From contig NZ_JAGHRJ010000005.1 of NCBI RefSeq assembly GCF_017743865.1, forward strand, positions 186,001-250,000: a DNA stretch of 64,000 nucleotides. Direction: 5' to 3'. The notes under the pieces are model-generated. The model worked only from the letters and a program-made list of their open reading frames with translations, was not told where the DNA came from and did no database searches. Positions 50,641-59,459 of this stretch are shown one piece after another. Source of the stretch: Labrenzia sp. R4_2. Its GTDB lineage: Bacteria > Pseudomonadota > Alphaproteobacteria > Rhizobiales > Stappiaceae. Numbering within the stretch: the first letter of the stretch is position 1; every line of letters begins with the position of its first letter. The translations under genes were made by a program, and so were the position numbers.

Positions 50641-50661
50641 ATAGTAAGATTGCCTTACTAT
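50641..50661. promoter_or_regulatory. Putative MarR operator
   Basis: ATAGTAAG and CTTACTAT form a perfect 8-bp inverted repeat with a 5-bp spacer. It lies in the divergent promoter region, 41 bp before the Rieske ferredoxin start and 110 bp before the MarR start. Confidence 0.65.
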
Positions 50662-50771
50662 AAGACGCATGCTACCATTGTCAATAATATAAGAACTCTA
50701 AGTTAAGGCTCCGCGACATCGACCAGGTTCAGTCCCCCTCCCGCAAACGCGGCCTCGGAGCATCGCTTCGT

Positions 50772-51158
50772 TTGGCCTATCATCTCTATGGCAAGCTGTT
50801 GCAGAAGCAGCTGATCGATTCGAAACTGAGCATGGCGCAGTACATTCATCTCAGAGTTCTGCGGGAAGAAACTTGCCTTACCCAATCCGAGCTTTCTGCG
50901 ATCCTGGGCATCGAAAAGGCTTCTTCGACGCGCGTTCTGGATGAACTTGACAAGAGAGATCTCTTGCTGCGCGAACGAAGTGCGAAAGATAGACGTGTCG
51001 TTGTCGTTCGCCTTTCGGATCAAGGCCGGGAGAAAATCGACCAGGTCATGAAATCCGCAAGGGTTGCGGCCGATCACGCATCGAAGGGCTTCGAAGAAGA
51101 GGAGCTTGCCCAGCTTTTCAAAGCAATGGACAAACTGATCGACAACCTCTCCTCGTGA
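50772..51158 (+). CDS. MarR family transcriptional regulator
   Basis: This is a winged-helix regulator of at least 128 residues: MAQYIHLRVLREETCLTQSELSAILGIEKASSTRVLDELDKRDLLLRERSAKDRRVVVVRLSDQG, with the wing motif DRR. The start is uncertain. TTG at 50772 has CGGAG 11 nt upstream. The open frame runs back to 50688 with a plausible family-like N-terminus (LRDIDQVQSPSRKRGLGASLRLAYHLYG) but contains no ATG or GTG. It is divergent from the Rieske ferredoxin unit and flanks a palindromic operator, so it likely regulates that unit and itself. Confidence 0.88.
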   Translation: MAYHLYGKLLQKQLIDSKLSMAQYIHLRVLREETCLTQSELSAILGIEKASSTRVLDELDKRDLLLRERSAKDRRVVVVRLSDQGREKIDQVMKSARVAADHASKGFEEEELAQLFKAMDKLIDNLSS

Positions 51159-51203
51159 TTGTCGTTGCCCCGATCCACAGGCAATTCAGGAACGCAAAAT
51201 ATA

Positions 51204-52130
51204 TTACGGGGCGACAGCCAATATTATCACGCCGGCTCCGGCCAGTATCGAAGCAAAGTAGAATCTGGAACCCGGCCGGTTCTCGGTTTTGAAAACGTGA
51301 CCGGCCAGCCAGGCTGCGAAGAACATCTCGACCGAAGAAATTATCGCGACCACCGTTACATTGGTGAACATCAACGAAAAGAACAATGCCACCTGACCCA
51401 GTGTCATCGAGCTGCCCGCAAGCAATTGCCAGCCGGTTGGCTTATGTATGCGCAACATGAATGTGGACCAATTGCGGAAACGAAAGCCCGCGGAGGCGCC
51501 AAAGCAAACCAATCCGGTCACCGCTCCGATAAAAACGCCTGCAAGCGGGTCCGGAAGCGTCTGCATTGCCAGTTTTCGAGCGACGAATGATCCTCCGTAA
51601 CCTGCTGCAGAGCTAAACGCCATTACACGCCCTTCGGTTTTTTCCTTGGTCGTGCGCTCTGGTACGGACCTGACGGCAGTCGGTCTTGAAGGAGTGTTCG
51701 CCATCATGATCAGAACGCCTCCTGTGACAAGGAGAAAGGCAATCACGATTGTCGATGTGATGATTTCGCCGAGCAGCAGAAACGCAAAGATCGCAGCGAA
51801 CACAGGGATCAGTCTCCGAATGAACCCTGTCTCAACCGCCCCGGCCAGCTCAACCGACCGGAAAAGAGTTAGCCGGCCCAGCACATTTCCCAGCAAGCCG
51901 GCAAGAACAAAATAGCCAACCCCGATGAGCGCCGCTTCTCCATAGGCTGGAAACGGCGACCCTATCGCCAGCCAAAGCAGGCCTGAAACCAGGGCCGTCA
52001 TCAGAACCGACAGAAACACGTCGTTTCCCCGGCCCTGAACGGACTGTGAGCTCTTGGCGATGGCAACGGAACTTAGCGCATAACAAAACGCCCCGAACGC
52101 GGCCAGCAAGCCGCCGAAACCAGCCGTCAT
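51204..52130 (-). CDS. EamA/DMT family transporter
   Basis: This is a 308-residue inner-membrane protein with ten predicted transmembrane helices in two EamA repeats (about residues 1-135 and 165-308). The first repeat ends LVTGGVLIMMA, the second LAGAGVIILAVA. Drug/metabolite transporters of this kind export small organic molecules; in this cluster it may export a pathway intermediate or import substrate. It is the last gene of the minus-strand catabolic unit, 27 nt after the gene upstream. The C-terminus is convergent with the MarR gene. Confidence 0.9.
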   Translation of the reverse strand: MTAGFGGLLAAFGAFCYALSSVAIAKSSQSVQGRGNDVFLSVLMTALVSGLLWLAIGSPFPAYGEAALIGVGYFVLAGLLGNVLGRLTLFRSVELAGAVETGFIRRLIPVFAAIFAFLLLGEIITSTIVIAFLLVTGGVLIMMANTPSRPTAVRSVPERTTKEKTEGRVMAFSSAAGYGGSFVARKLAMQTLPDPLAGVFIGAVTGLVCFGASAGFRFRNWSTFMLRIHKPTGWQLLAGSSMTLGQVALFFSLMFTNVTVVAIISSVEMFFAAWLAGHVFKTENRPGSRFYFASILAGAGVIILAVAP

Positions 52131-52157
52131 CGGCTATAGTCGGACCGGGTTTCGGAG

Positions 52158-52601
52158 TTACCTGGCATTTGTGACAAGTTGCTCCATGAAACGCTCGGAC
52201 GACATGATCTCACGCAACGGCAGGTTCTCCTGAGCTTCCATGAGATCCGATGAAAACGTCAAACCCCGTCCATCCCAGAACCACCAGTAGATGATTTCAC
52301 CCTTCTTTCCTCGAATGGGCATTCTAAAGATCGGAAATTTACGTTCGCTATGCGGGATTTCGGCATTGCCCACGCGAGAATGTTTCAACTCAAGCTTCTT
52401 CAGAACCGCCGACAATGGAACCATCGCCAAGGGTGCATTTTCGGCTGTCAGAACGGCGACATTCTCGGGCCGGCTCTCGTACGGACCCTTGAGAAACTTG
52501 ACCACCGGAGGATAGCTTGGATGGATGTGCGTTAGCTGAATGTAGGCCAAACCATTGGGCGTTTCGACCTCAACGATATCTCCAGGCAAATACTCTTCCA
52601 T
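52158..52601 (-). CDS. Unknown protein of the catabolic operon
   Basis: This is a 147-residue soluble protein. The N-terminal part (EEYLPGDIVEVETPNGLAYIQLTHIHPSYPPVVKFLKG) has the look of a small SH3-like beta-barrel, and the C-terminal part is aromatic-rich (IIYWWFWDGRGLTF). It has no Cys and no signal peptide. GGGAG precedes the ATG, and it follows the decarboxylase-like gene by 13 nt. The first part faintly resembles Imm26-type barrels, but I would not assign that. It may be an accessory of the pathway enzymes. Confidence 0.7.
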   Translation of the reverse strand: MEEYLPGDIVEVETPNGLAYIQLTHIHPSYPPVVKFLKGPYESRPENVAVLTAENAPLAMVPLSAVLKKLELKHSRVGNAEIPHSERKFPIFRMPIRGKKGEIIYWWFWDGRGLTFSSDLMEAQENLPLREIMSSERFMEQLVTNAR

Positions 52602-52614
52602 TTTGAAACTCCCG

Positions 52615-53607
52615 CTAAAGGCTGTAAGCTTCCAACGTCGAAGGATGAAACAGCTCCTCGATCTCGACCCGGCGTGGCGAAAGCCCTTGGCTTGCGTGAT
52701 AATCGAGAAACCGGTTCAGGACATGGGAGTTCTCGGCAACGCCGTAACTCCAGGGATCGTTCCCCATCAGGGTGTGAACGCGGTTCAGGTTATCCTCGAC
52801 GAACGGCATCGTAACTTTGGTCGCGGAGGTGTCCGAAAGCGCGTCTTCCGCCAGCCGCTTTGACTGGGTGAAAGCCTTGAGCAAGGCAGCCGGCAGGAAT
52901 GGATATTCCTCCGCCAAGCTTCGCCGTACTCCCAGAACATGCATGATCGGGAAGATCCGAGTACGTTGGAAATAGGCTTCAGCCGCGGAGATACTGTCGG
53001 AAAACAAGCGCCCGACATGTGGATGACCTTCGGAGAAGCAACGAGGCCATCGCGGCCCGACGAAACCGTCGATCTCGCCCGCCGCGAGCATGCCGTTCAA
53101 GGTGCTGCCCTCCGGCGCCTCCTCCATCACGATATCGTCCGGCAACTGAACCTTGATCTTCTCAGGCCGGCCGGGCGTGTCCATCCCGCCTCGCACCCAG
53201 ATGATATCGGACGGCTTCACGCCGTGTTCTTCTTCGAGAATACCACGCACCCACACATTGGCGGAAAGCTGGTATTCGGCAATGCCAATGCGCTTCCCCT
53301 TCAGGTCACCGGGCTTTTCTATACCCTTGTCCGTCCGGATATAAACCGACGTGTGCCGGAAGGCACGGCTCAGGAAAACAGGGATCGCAACATAATGCGG
53401 ATCGCCCCTGGCAACGGAGATCGAATAGGACGACAGCGAAAGCTCGCTGATATCGAACGCATGATGCCGGAAGGCACGGAAGAACATCTCCTCCGGCGAC
53501 AGCAGCATCGGAATGGGGTCGACCCCGTCGATTTGCACTCGGCCATCCACGATCGCACGCGTCCGGTCATAGTTTCCCATTGCAAGAGAAAGTTTCAGAT
53601 TGCTCAT
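52615..53607 (-). CDS. 4,5-Dihydroxyphthalate decarboxylase-like protein
   Basis: This is a 330-residue protein of the Pht5 family, which uses a periplasmic-binding-protein fold but is cytoplasmic. Seen are LSLAMGNYDRTRAIVDGRVQIDGVDP (residues ~5-30), EMFFRAFRHHAFDISELSLSSY (~39-60), IGIAEYQLSANVWVRG (~106-121) and the C-terminal DPWSYGVAENSHVLNRFLDYHASQGLSPRRV, all characteristic. There is no signal peptide, which argues against an ABC solute-binding role. Pht5 converts 4,5-dihydroxyphthalate to protocatechuate. The start overlaps the dehydrogenase stop by ATGA. Confidence 0.88.
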   Translation of the reverse strand: MSNLKLSLAMGNYDRTRAIVDGRVQIDGVDPIPMLLSPEEMFFRAFRHHAFDISELSLSSYSISVARGDPHYVAIPVFLSRAFRHTSVYIRTDKGIEKPGDLKGKRIGIAEYQLSANVWVRGILEEEHGVKPSDIIWVRGGMDTPGRPEKIKVQLPDDIVMEEAPEGSTLNGMLAAGEIDGFVGPRWPRCFSEGHPHVGRLFSDSISAAEAYFQRTRIFPIMHVLGVRRSLAEEYPFLPAALLKAFTQSKRLAEDALSDTSATKVTMPFVEDNLNRVHTLMGNDPWSYGVAENSHVLNRFLDYHASQGLSPRRVEIEELFHPSTLEAYSL

Positions 53608-54791
53608 CCTGTCGGCTTTCGATGTTTTGTGTTGCGTTGATGCTGAAGTTCGACCGGCTGGCCGGATCTGGCAGAGCGTAGAATTGCATGGCAAACCTCA
53701 AGGCTCGCCAATCCCCACTCCCCGCTCTGGACGGGGGGGGCATCCTCTCGAACTGCCGCGACCAGCGCATCAATGACCGTTCTGCGCGGAGCAGGACCGA
53801 ATTGCGCTTCAATGAAGCTACGCCTGGTATCGCCAAAGACCTCGATACCGTCCGGCATCAGTTTAAGATCCGCTCGATCGCAAAGGGCGATCACCGGACC
53901 GAAATGTTCGTTGTGTTTGGCTTGGATCGTCGTTCCATTGCCAAAAGTTCGGGTCGTCTTAAGGCGAACCTCGTCTTCTGGCGTAAGGTCCATCAGGGCT
54001 CGGCGCGCCCCTCCATATGATCCGGGGGTCTTGGGTTGCCCCAACTCACCGACATTATTCATCCAGATATCGCTGTCGAAATGGGCATAACCTGAATAGG
54101 TCAAATTGGCGATGCAACCTGTCTCGAAGGTCATGAGCGCGCTGAACGCGCCTTCGGTCGGTCGCTTGGAATCCCAAGCTCCGGTCATTGCATAGATCTT
54201 TTCGGCTATCCCGCCAGCCAGTCTCCGGACGACATCGATTTGGTGAATTGCCTGACTGAAGAGAACGCCTCCCCCCTCTTCCGTGCGCAGTTCTTCAGGT
54301 CGTCGCGGCCGATAGAGAAAATCGGTATAGTTCAGCGCCTGGATCATACGCAGTCGACCAAATTCACCGCTTTCAATCAGCTGCGCGGCAAGCTCAACAG
54401 GAGGGTCGAAACTGTGACTGGGACCAACGATCAAATGCACACCTGCCTTGCGCGTGGCGGTTATCATTTTTTCGGCATCTGCCATGGAGATCGCCAACGG
54501 TTTTTCGACAAGAACATGCTTACCGGCACTCGCCGCCGCCAGGACATGGTCCACATGCATCTGATGAGGGGTGGCGATGTAAATCGCTTCGACAGACGGA
54601 TCGGCGCATAACGCTTCAACGGTCTCATAACTCTTGCCGCCATATTCTGTTTCGAAGGCGGCACGGCTTTGCTCTCTGGGAGCGGCGGCAGCGATGAGCT
54701 TTACACGGGAATCGACATCGAACGTCGGCACCATGAGCATGAACGCACGCCCAAGGCCAGCGACGCCGAGGCGAACCGGATCACAGGTCAA
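53604..54791 (-). CDS. Gfo/Idh/MocA dehydrogenase (phthalate dihydrodiol DH-like)
   Basis: This is a 395-residue NAD(P)-dependent oxidoreductase. The Rossmann motif is LGVAGLGRAFMLMVP (residues ~7-21) and the family EKP motif is VLVEKPLAIS (~93-102). The GGVLFSQAIHQIDVVRRL segment bears the catalytic His region. It resembles Pht4, cis-4,5-dihydroxy-4,5-dihydrophthalate dehydrogenase. The start codon is TTG at 54791, chosen because GGGGAGG lies 7 nt upstream; it overlaps the reductase gene by 11 bp. Its place next to the Pht5-like gene matches phthalate operons. Confidence 0.92.
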   Translation of the reverse strand: MTCDPVRLGVAGLGRAFMLMVPTFDVDSRVKLIAAAAPREQSRAAFETEYGGKSYETVEALCADPSVEAIYIATPHQMHVDHVLAAASAGKHVLVEKPLAISMADAEKMITATRKAGVHLIVGPSHSFDPPVELAAQLIESGEFGRLRMIQALNYTDFLYRPRRPEELRTEEGGGVLFSQAIHQIDVVRRLAGGIAEKIYAMTGAWDSKRPTEGAFSALMTFETGCIANLTYSGYAHFDSDIWMNNVGELGQPKTPGSYGGARRALMDLTPEDEVRLKTTRTFGNGTTIQAKHNEHFGPVIALCDRADLKLMPDGIEVFGDTRRSFIEAQFGPAPRRTVIDALVAAVREDAPPVQSGEWGLASLEVCHAILRSARSGQPVELQHQRNTKHRKPTG

Positions 54792-55719
54792 GAACCAGCC
54801 TCCCCGATTTCGCCCGCGACACGCAGATCATGATGTAATCGCCTTTTTCCTCGTCCATCAAAACCATGTCGCGATGATCGGCTTCCCCCACCAGGAGACG
54901 GGTCTTGCACGTTCCACATGTTCCGCTTTCACATGAACTGCTCGTCGCAAAACCGGCATCCCGAAGCGCTTCCAAGATTGAGCGATCTTTAGGAACGGTG
55001 ACTGTTTCCCCGCTCTTTTTCAGTTCCACTTCGAAGGCGACGTCGTCCTGACGCACCACATCGACCGGTTTAAAGTCCTCAAAATGGATCCGCCCCTCCG
55101 GCCAATGGCCGGAAACTGCCTTGATCTCGTCCATTAAAGGCTTTGGTCCACAGCAAAAGACATGTGTTGCTCTTGGCGTGACTAGATCGTCCCAGAAATC
55201 ATAAACCGCGTCAGGATCGCCGTTGTCATGATGAACTATGATCCTGCCCTCGAAGGCTTCGTTCAGCTCCGCAAGATAGGCAGCCTCTTCTGCGCTTCGA
55301 GTGACGTATATGATGCGTAGCGCTTTGCCTTTTTTGTCGAGATATCGCGCCATGGAATAAATCGGCGTAATACCAATGCCGCCTGCTATCAGTAGATACT
55401 TCTGAACATCCGTCAGGGGGAAATCGTTCTCCGGCGGCTCAATATTCAGCTCGGAACCAACATGCGCATCGTCATGCATCGACGCGGATCCGCCTCGAGA
55501 TTGCGGCTCACGTTTGATGGCAACGACGTATTCAGTCGGCTCGAAACCGTCGTTCACGAGCGAGTAACGGCGCATGGCACCTGACGGCGTTTCGACTGTG
55601 ATATGCGCACCTGGATCGAAACTGGGAAGCTTACAGTCGCCGACCGGAACCAACGTGAATTCCACGATGCTCGGTGTCAAAACGATTCTACTTGCGACTC
55701 GCATTCTCATTTGCTGCAT
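54781..55719 (-). CDS. Phthalate-dioxygenase-type reductase (FMN, [2Fe-2S])
   Basis: This is a 312-residue class IA reductase: FMN-binding domain (RRYSLVND, residues ~50-57), NADH domain (LIAGGIGITPIYSMARYL and VFCCGPKPLMDEI), and a C-terminal plant-type [2Fe-2S] with ligands Cys263, Cys268, Cys271 and Cys299. This order (FMN-NADH-2Fe2S) is that of phthalate dioxygenase reductase and VanB. It passes electrons from NADH straight to the oxygenase gene product encoded upstream. GGGAGGA precedes the ATG. A CTTAG-N4-CTAAG-type site lies 33 bp before its start. Confidence 0.95.
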   Translation of the reverse strand: MQQMRMRVASRIVLTPSIVEFTLVPVGDCKLPSFDPGAHITVETPSGAMRRYSLVNDGFEPTEYVVAIKREPQSRGGSASMHDDAHVGSELNIEPPENDFPLTDVQKYLLIAGGIGITPIYSMARYLDKKGKALRIIYVTRSAEEAAYLAELNEAFEGRIIVHHDNGDPDAVYDFWDDLVTPRATHVFCCGPKPLMDEIKAVSGHWPEGRIHFEDFKPVDVVRQDDVAFEVELKKSGETVTVPKDRSILEALRDAGFATSSSCESGTCGTCKTRLLVGEADHRDMVLMDEEKGDYIMICVSRAKSGRLVLDL

Positions 55720-55751
55720 GAATTCCTCCCAGTCGGATCGCGATAGAATTT

Positions 55752-55765
55752 ATTAGATAGCTAAG
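55752..55765. promoter_or_regulatory. Shared catabolic operator, copy 1
   Basis: ATTAG-ATAG-CTAAG differs by one base from the CTTAG-N4-CTAAG palindromes at 58503 and 62590. It lies 33-46 bp before the reductase start. Confidence 0.6.
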
Positions 55766-55831
55766 TTATTGAAGTCAACCGCTTGGCAATCTGCTGAAAC
55801 GTTACGTATTTTCCGTGGCCTAACGAGTTGC

Positions 55832-57004
55832 TTAAGTATTCCGTCCAGGCAGTGCCGCGGCGTTTCTTCTACCCGCGATATGATGCTGTCCGAGCTGTTG
55901 AACCGATTTGCAGCCAATGAAAATCAGTGTTCTGCGCACTTCGTCCTCCAGTATCGACAGGGCTTGCGCCGCCCCATCGCGGCCACCGGCCGCCAGGCCG
56001 TATAATGTCGCCCGGCCGAGAAGTACGCCGTGTGCCCCCAAAGCAAGCGCCTTTACGATATCGCTGCCCCGCCGAATGCCGCCGTCCAGCAGAACGGTTG
56101 CATCGCGGTCTAGTTGTCCGGCAATGTCCTCAATGACTTCGATGGTCGCGGGCGCACCATCGAGTTGGCGACCCCCGTGATTTGACACGATGACTCCATC
56201 AGCGCCCTCCTTGCAGGCGCGTAACGCGTCCTCCCCGCACATTATGCCTTTGATCAGCAGCGGTCCGTTCCATTGTTTGCGAATACGCCGAACATCGTCC
56301 CAGGAAAAATGAGGATTCCGTTGGGAACGGGTGAAATCCGCCAGCGCTGCGTCGCTTACCCCCTCCCCCAGGAACGCCACAAGATTCTGTAATCGTGGCC
56401 TGTTTCTGCCAAGCCAAACCGAACCCAGCCATCTAGGATGCATCAGCCCGTCCAGGATTACGGGAGCGCTCATTTTGATTTCATGTGAGAAACCGTGCCG
56501 TAAATCACGCTCGCGTTTTCCCCCAACCAAAGAGTCGACCGTGACAATCAGCGCCGCATAGCCGGCATTGGCGGCACGCTCTATGAGCGCCTCGGAAAAG
56601 CCCGGTTTTCCCCACGGATAAAGCTGGAACCAAAGAGGACTATCCGTTTGTTGTGCAATCGCTTCCATTGATGTGTTGGACGCCGTGGAAACCGCGAAAC
56701 CGACACCCGCACCTTGGGCGGCACTTGCCAGATGCAAATCCCCTTTCGGCCAATAGATCCCGTTCAAACCCGTCGGGCCAATAATGAAAGGTGCAGAGAA
56801 TTTTTGGCCAAATAGATTGACCGAAAGATCGACCATGCCACCGTTAAGAATTTTGGGTCTTAACTGAATATCCTCATATGCCTGCCTGTTTCTCTGCAGA
56901 GTAACTTCGTCTTCAGCCCCGCCGTCAAGAAAATCGAACACCACCCGTGGCAAGCGAATGCGGGCCAATCGTCGCAAGTCGTCAATGTTGATGGGTTGGC
57001 TCAT
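55832..57004 (-). CDS. FMN-dependent alpha-hydroxy-acid oxidase/dehydrogenase
   Basis: This is a 390-residue TIM-barrel flavoenzyme of the LldD/mandelate dehydrogenase/glycolate oxidase family. Characteristic parts are FDFLDGGAEDEVTLQRNR (residues ~24-41), PFIIGPTGLNGIYWPKGDLHLASAA, QLYPWGKPG, and the catalytic SNHGGRQLDGAP with base His (~273). FMN phosphate-binding DGGIRRGSDIVKALALGA follows. It oxidises a 2-hydroxy acid to the 2-oxo acid. Its place between oxygenase and reductase genes is unusual for phthalate operons and suggests an extra side-chain oxidation step. The start at 57004 is the first reasonable Met. Confidence 0.93.
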   Translation of the reverse strand: MSQPINIDDLRRLARIRLPRVVFDFLDGGAEDEVTLQRNRQAYEDIQLRPKILNGGMVDLSVNLFGQKFSAPFIIGPTGLNGIYWPKGDLHLASAAQGAGVGFAVSTASNTSMEAIAQQTDSPLWFQLYPWGKPGFSEALIERAANAGYAALIVTVDSLVGGKRERDLRHGFSHEIKMSAPVILDGLMHPRWLGSVWLGRNRPRLQNLVAFLGEGVSDAALADFTRSQRNPHFSWDDVRRIRKQWNGPLLIKGIMCGEDALRACKEGADGVIVSNHGGRQLDGAPATIEVIEDIAGQLDRDATVLLDGGIRRGSDIVKALALGAHGVLLGRATLYGLAAGGRDGAAQALSILEDEVRRTLIFIGCKSVQQLGQHHIAGRRNAAALPGRNT

Positions 57005-57151
57005 CTTACTTGCCGATTTGCTTTGCCACAGCCCGCGACACCCCAAGATTACACCCTTGCAGCGACGACACATCGCCCCCTCCGCTCACGAAAGAACCAC
57101 CCAAGACCGCGTGCGGCCTCAGGCGGATCCGGGAGGAAATTTCAGCAGAAC

Positions 57152-58432
57152 CTATTCTGCAGCGACTGTTTTTCCCGAAGTGTTGAGAAGTGTTCGCCAG
57201 TCGGTTTCTTTCGGGTAAACCCCCTCGTGGGAGTTGATCAAAACCTGCGGGATCTCGGAATCCGTTCCGATTGCCTGACCACCTTCGGCTACTTTTTTAG
57301 CCGCATCCGCCATCAGGCGGCGGAATTCGACAATGGCCAGGTCTGACGCACCGAGGACATCGGTGTGGCGCTGGACGCGCGCGCCCATCGACACCCACAT
57401 CGCAATATCCTGGTTGGGAATGCCCTTGATACCAGTAAAATTGCCTTCCTTCATCGCATCACGATCCTGAAGGAAATCGTTGTCCAAGGTGCGCAGGCAA
57501 CGCCATTTGTCATCGACATCCACACCCGGCACCGCATGCGTGAACCGGCGCCACTCGTCCGTTGTCGGGACGTTCGGCCCATCCCAAGCAATGAAGTGGA
57601 AAGCGGTTTCCTCATCATTGATTGGCACAATCACCGCGGCCACCCTGTAATTGTTGTTGGGCGGTATCAGCGAGTAGTAGGGCGCAACGAATTCGGTAAC
57701 CCGAATGTAATTGTGCGTAGCCGCGTTCTTGATGGGAGTACGGATCGCGGCATAGTGAAACCCATAACTTGTCGTTTCCGTTTGCATGCGAGGCGATTTG
57801 TCGGTCGAGGGCCGATACCATGACTTTTCGTCCGCCGCCGCACCTTCGACTTTGGCTGGAACCATGTCAGATGAATGCAGCGAAGACGAGTGCGCGCTGT
57901 CGATCTGGCCTTCGTGGATCTGCGCCCAATTCGCGGGGATTCGGATCTTTAGGATTGCGATCGGAGAATCCGCGCGCGGTGCAAATGCCGGCGGTTGAAA
58001 CTCCGGCATTTCGTCTTTGTCGCCAAGCCAAGCCCAGACGAAACCGCCCCACTCGCGAACGGGGTAGGAACGGTGCTTCACCTTGTCCATCAGAGGACTG
58101 CCTTCCGGCTCCGACGACATAGCGACAACGTTGCCGTCAACGTCCATTTTCCAGCCATGATAGAGGCAGCGAAGCCCGCATTCCTCATTTCGGCCAAAGA
58201 CCAGCGAAGCCTTGCGGTGCGGGCAAAGCTCATCCAACAGGCCCAAGCGCCCCTTTGAATCGCGAAATGCCACATAGCTTTCGCCGAGAACTTCAACGCG
58301 AAGCGGCTTGCCGTCCGGCTCTTCCACCTCTTCGATCAGGCAAACAGGAGTCCAATGCTGACGCATCAGCCGCGCCATCGGGGCGTCGCCGGTCACACGG
58401 GTCAGCAGTTCATTCTCTTCGGGTGTAAGCAT
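57152..58432 (-). CDS. Rieske non-haem iron oxygenase, phthalate 4,5-dioxygenase-like
   Basis: This is a 426-residue terminal oxygenase. The Rieske domain has Cys70-x-His72 and Cys89-x2-His92 (CPHR...CLYHGW). The mononuclear Fe site is Asp178, His181 and His186 in EGQIDSAHSSSLH. Size and the IPANWAQIHEGQIDSAHSS segment fit the phthalate 4,5-dioxygenase/OhpA-type homotrimeric alpha-only branch. GGGAG lies 6 nt before the ATG at 58432. The substrate is inferred to be a carboxylated aromatic. The operator CTTAG-CTTT-CTAAG is 71-84 bp upstream. Confidence 0.94.
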   Translation of the reverse strand: MLTPEENELLTRVTGDAPMARLMRQHWTPVCLIEEVEEPDGKPLRVEVLGESYVAFRDSKGRLGLLDELCPHRKASLVFGRNEECGLRCLYHGWKMDVDGNVVAMSSEPEGSPLMDKVKHRSYPVREWGGFVWAWLGDKDEMPEFQPPAFAPRADSPIAILKIRIPANWAQIHEGQIDSAHSSSLHSSDMVPAKVEGAAADEKSWYRPSTDKSPRMQTETTSYGFHYAAIRTPIKNAATHNYIRVTEFVAPYYSLIPPNNNYRVAAVIVPINDEETAFHFIAWDGPNVPTTDEWRRFTHAVPGVDVDDKWRCLRTLDNDFLQDRDAMKEGNFTGIKGIPNQDIAMWVSMGARVQRHTDVLGASDLAIVEFRRLMADAAKKVAEGGQAIGTDSEIPQVLINSHEGVYPKETDWRTLLNTSGKTVAAE

Positions 58433-58779
58433 TTGATCTCCCTCCTCCACGGACCGCCACGTTAAAAAACACCATCGGGCGGCTTATGGCTTCTCCAGTA
58501 TTCTTAGCTTTCTAAGTTTAAGCTGTCAACTGGAGGGCAGAATTTTTTCGCCTGCTATTGCAGGATCCCGAAACCCTGACTTCGGAGTTTCCCGCTGCCG
58601 TGAAATCCGGCCTCCCCTCGTCCAACGCGAAGGCCGCACAACGGCTGTTGTTGGAGATGAAAACTCTATGAATTCAGAGCATCGTGCGATGCTTTTATGG
58701 GAGGTTCCGGCAACTGACCTAAGCGTGAAAGGTTCATGGCCGATGCACGATCTATTTGCGCCTTTTGAGAAAAATCTTG
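58433..58779. other. Promoter gap upstream of oxygenase gene
   Basis: It contains the shared operator (58503-58516) and a GCATCG-TG-CGATGC palindrome (58679-58692), part of a 15-mer also present at 47431. No gene is seen. Confidence 0.45.
58503..58516. promoter_or_regulatory. Shared catabolic operator, copy 2
   Basis: CTTAG-CTTT-CTAAG, a perfect 5-bp half-site palindrome, lies 71-84 bp before the oxygenase start. Confidence 0.65.
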
Positions 58780-59334
58780 CTAGAGTTCCAACCACGAATG
58801 CATTTTTCTCATGAGCAACGGCATTACGTAACGCGTATTCAAACCTGTCAGAACGAATGCCACCAAAAACAAAGAAATCGGTGCAGATACGTTTTCGGTT
58901 AGCGGCTTTAACGCGTGGTATATTATGATCAGCAACGGATAGACACCTAGCATACTGACCACCCAGCGTTTCCAAAAAAGCGGTTGCTTTTGCACATCCT
59001 CAATCGGCTCGTTGACGACAGCGTCGCAGCGAATCTTTGCGGAAGAATTGCTCAGTTGGTGTCGGAGTTCTCGACCGATGTAGCCGGGCAAATCCCGACC
59101 ATCTGATTTGAGCTGGCTGACGTCGAAACTCAAGGAAAATAAAACTTCGCCACCATGGGCGCTTCGCATTTGCCCGCTGCTCTCCGCGTTCCTGTCCGCA
59201 GAAACGATATCGACGGTTAAATCATGAATAGCTTGCGTTACGCGCGTCAGATCTTCCGGCAGAGCTGTAATTGTAAGTATCAAGCCCGACCCGTTGCCTA
59301 CCGGTGCCGGTTGACCTGCCTGAATTTTTGACAT
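58780..59334 (-). CDS. Antibiotic-biosynthesis-monooxygenase-like membrane protein
   Basis: This is a 184-residue protein. The N-terminal ~105 residues form a soluble domain with no clear catalytic motif. The C-terminal part has FWKRWVVSMLGVYPLLIIIYHALKPL and SLFLVAFVLTGLNTRYVMPLLMRKMHSWL, the two-helix membrane tail found in ABM-superfamily membrane proteins (COG3224 type). The start at 59334 has GGGTGG 7 nt upstream. It lies 126 nt after the TRAP permease gene on the same strand. The assignment rests mainly on the tail; function is unknown. Confidence 0.65.
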   Translation of the reverse strand: MSKIQAGQPAPVGNGSGLILTITALPEDLTRVTQAIHDLTVDIVSADRNAESSGQMRSAHGGEVLFSLSFDVSQLKSDGRDLPGYIGRELRHQLSNSSAKIRCDAVVNEPIEDVQKQPLFWKRWVVSMLGVYPLLIIIYHALKPLTENVSAPISLFLVAFVLTGLNTRYVMPLLMRKMHSWLEL

Positions 59335-59459
59335 GTGTAGACCACCCGTTGGTATCAGCAAGTCCAATCAAGCGGTCGAACTGATCGTAATTCTTCAAAA
59401 CGCAGGTGCCGTCCGGTCGAGTGAATGTTTTCCATATTCCATTCGCACGTCGACCGGGA

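Noticed and set aside
52615-53607. Reading this gene as an ABC transporter substrate-binding protein
   Set aside because: It has the periplasmic-binding fold but no signal peptide, and it sits directly after a phthalate dihydrodiol dehydrogenase-like gene, so a Pht5-type decarboxylase is preferred.
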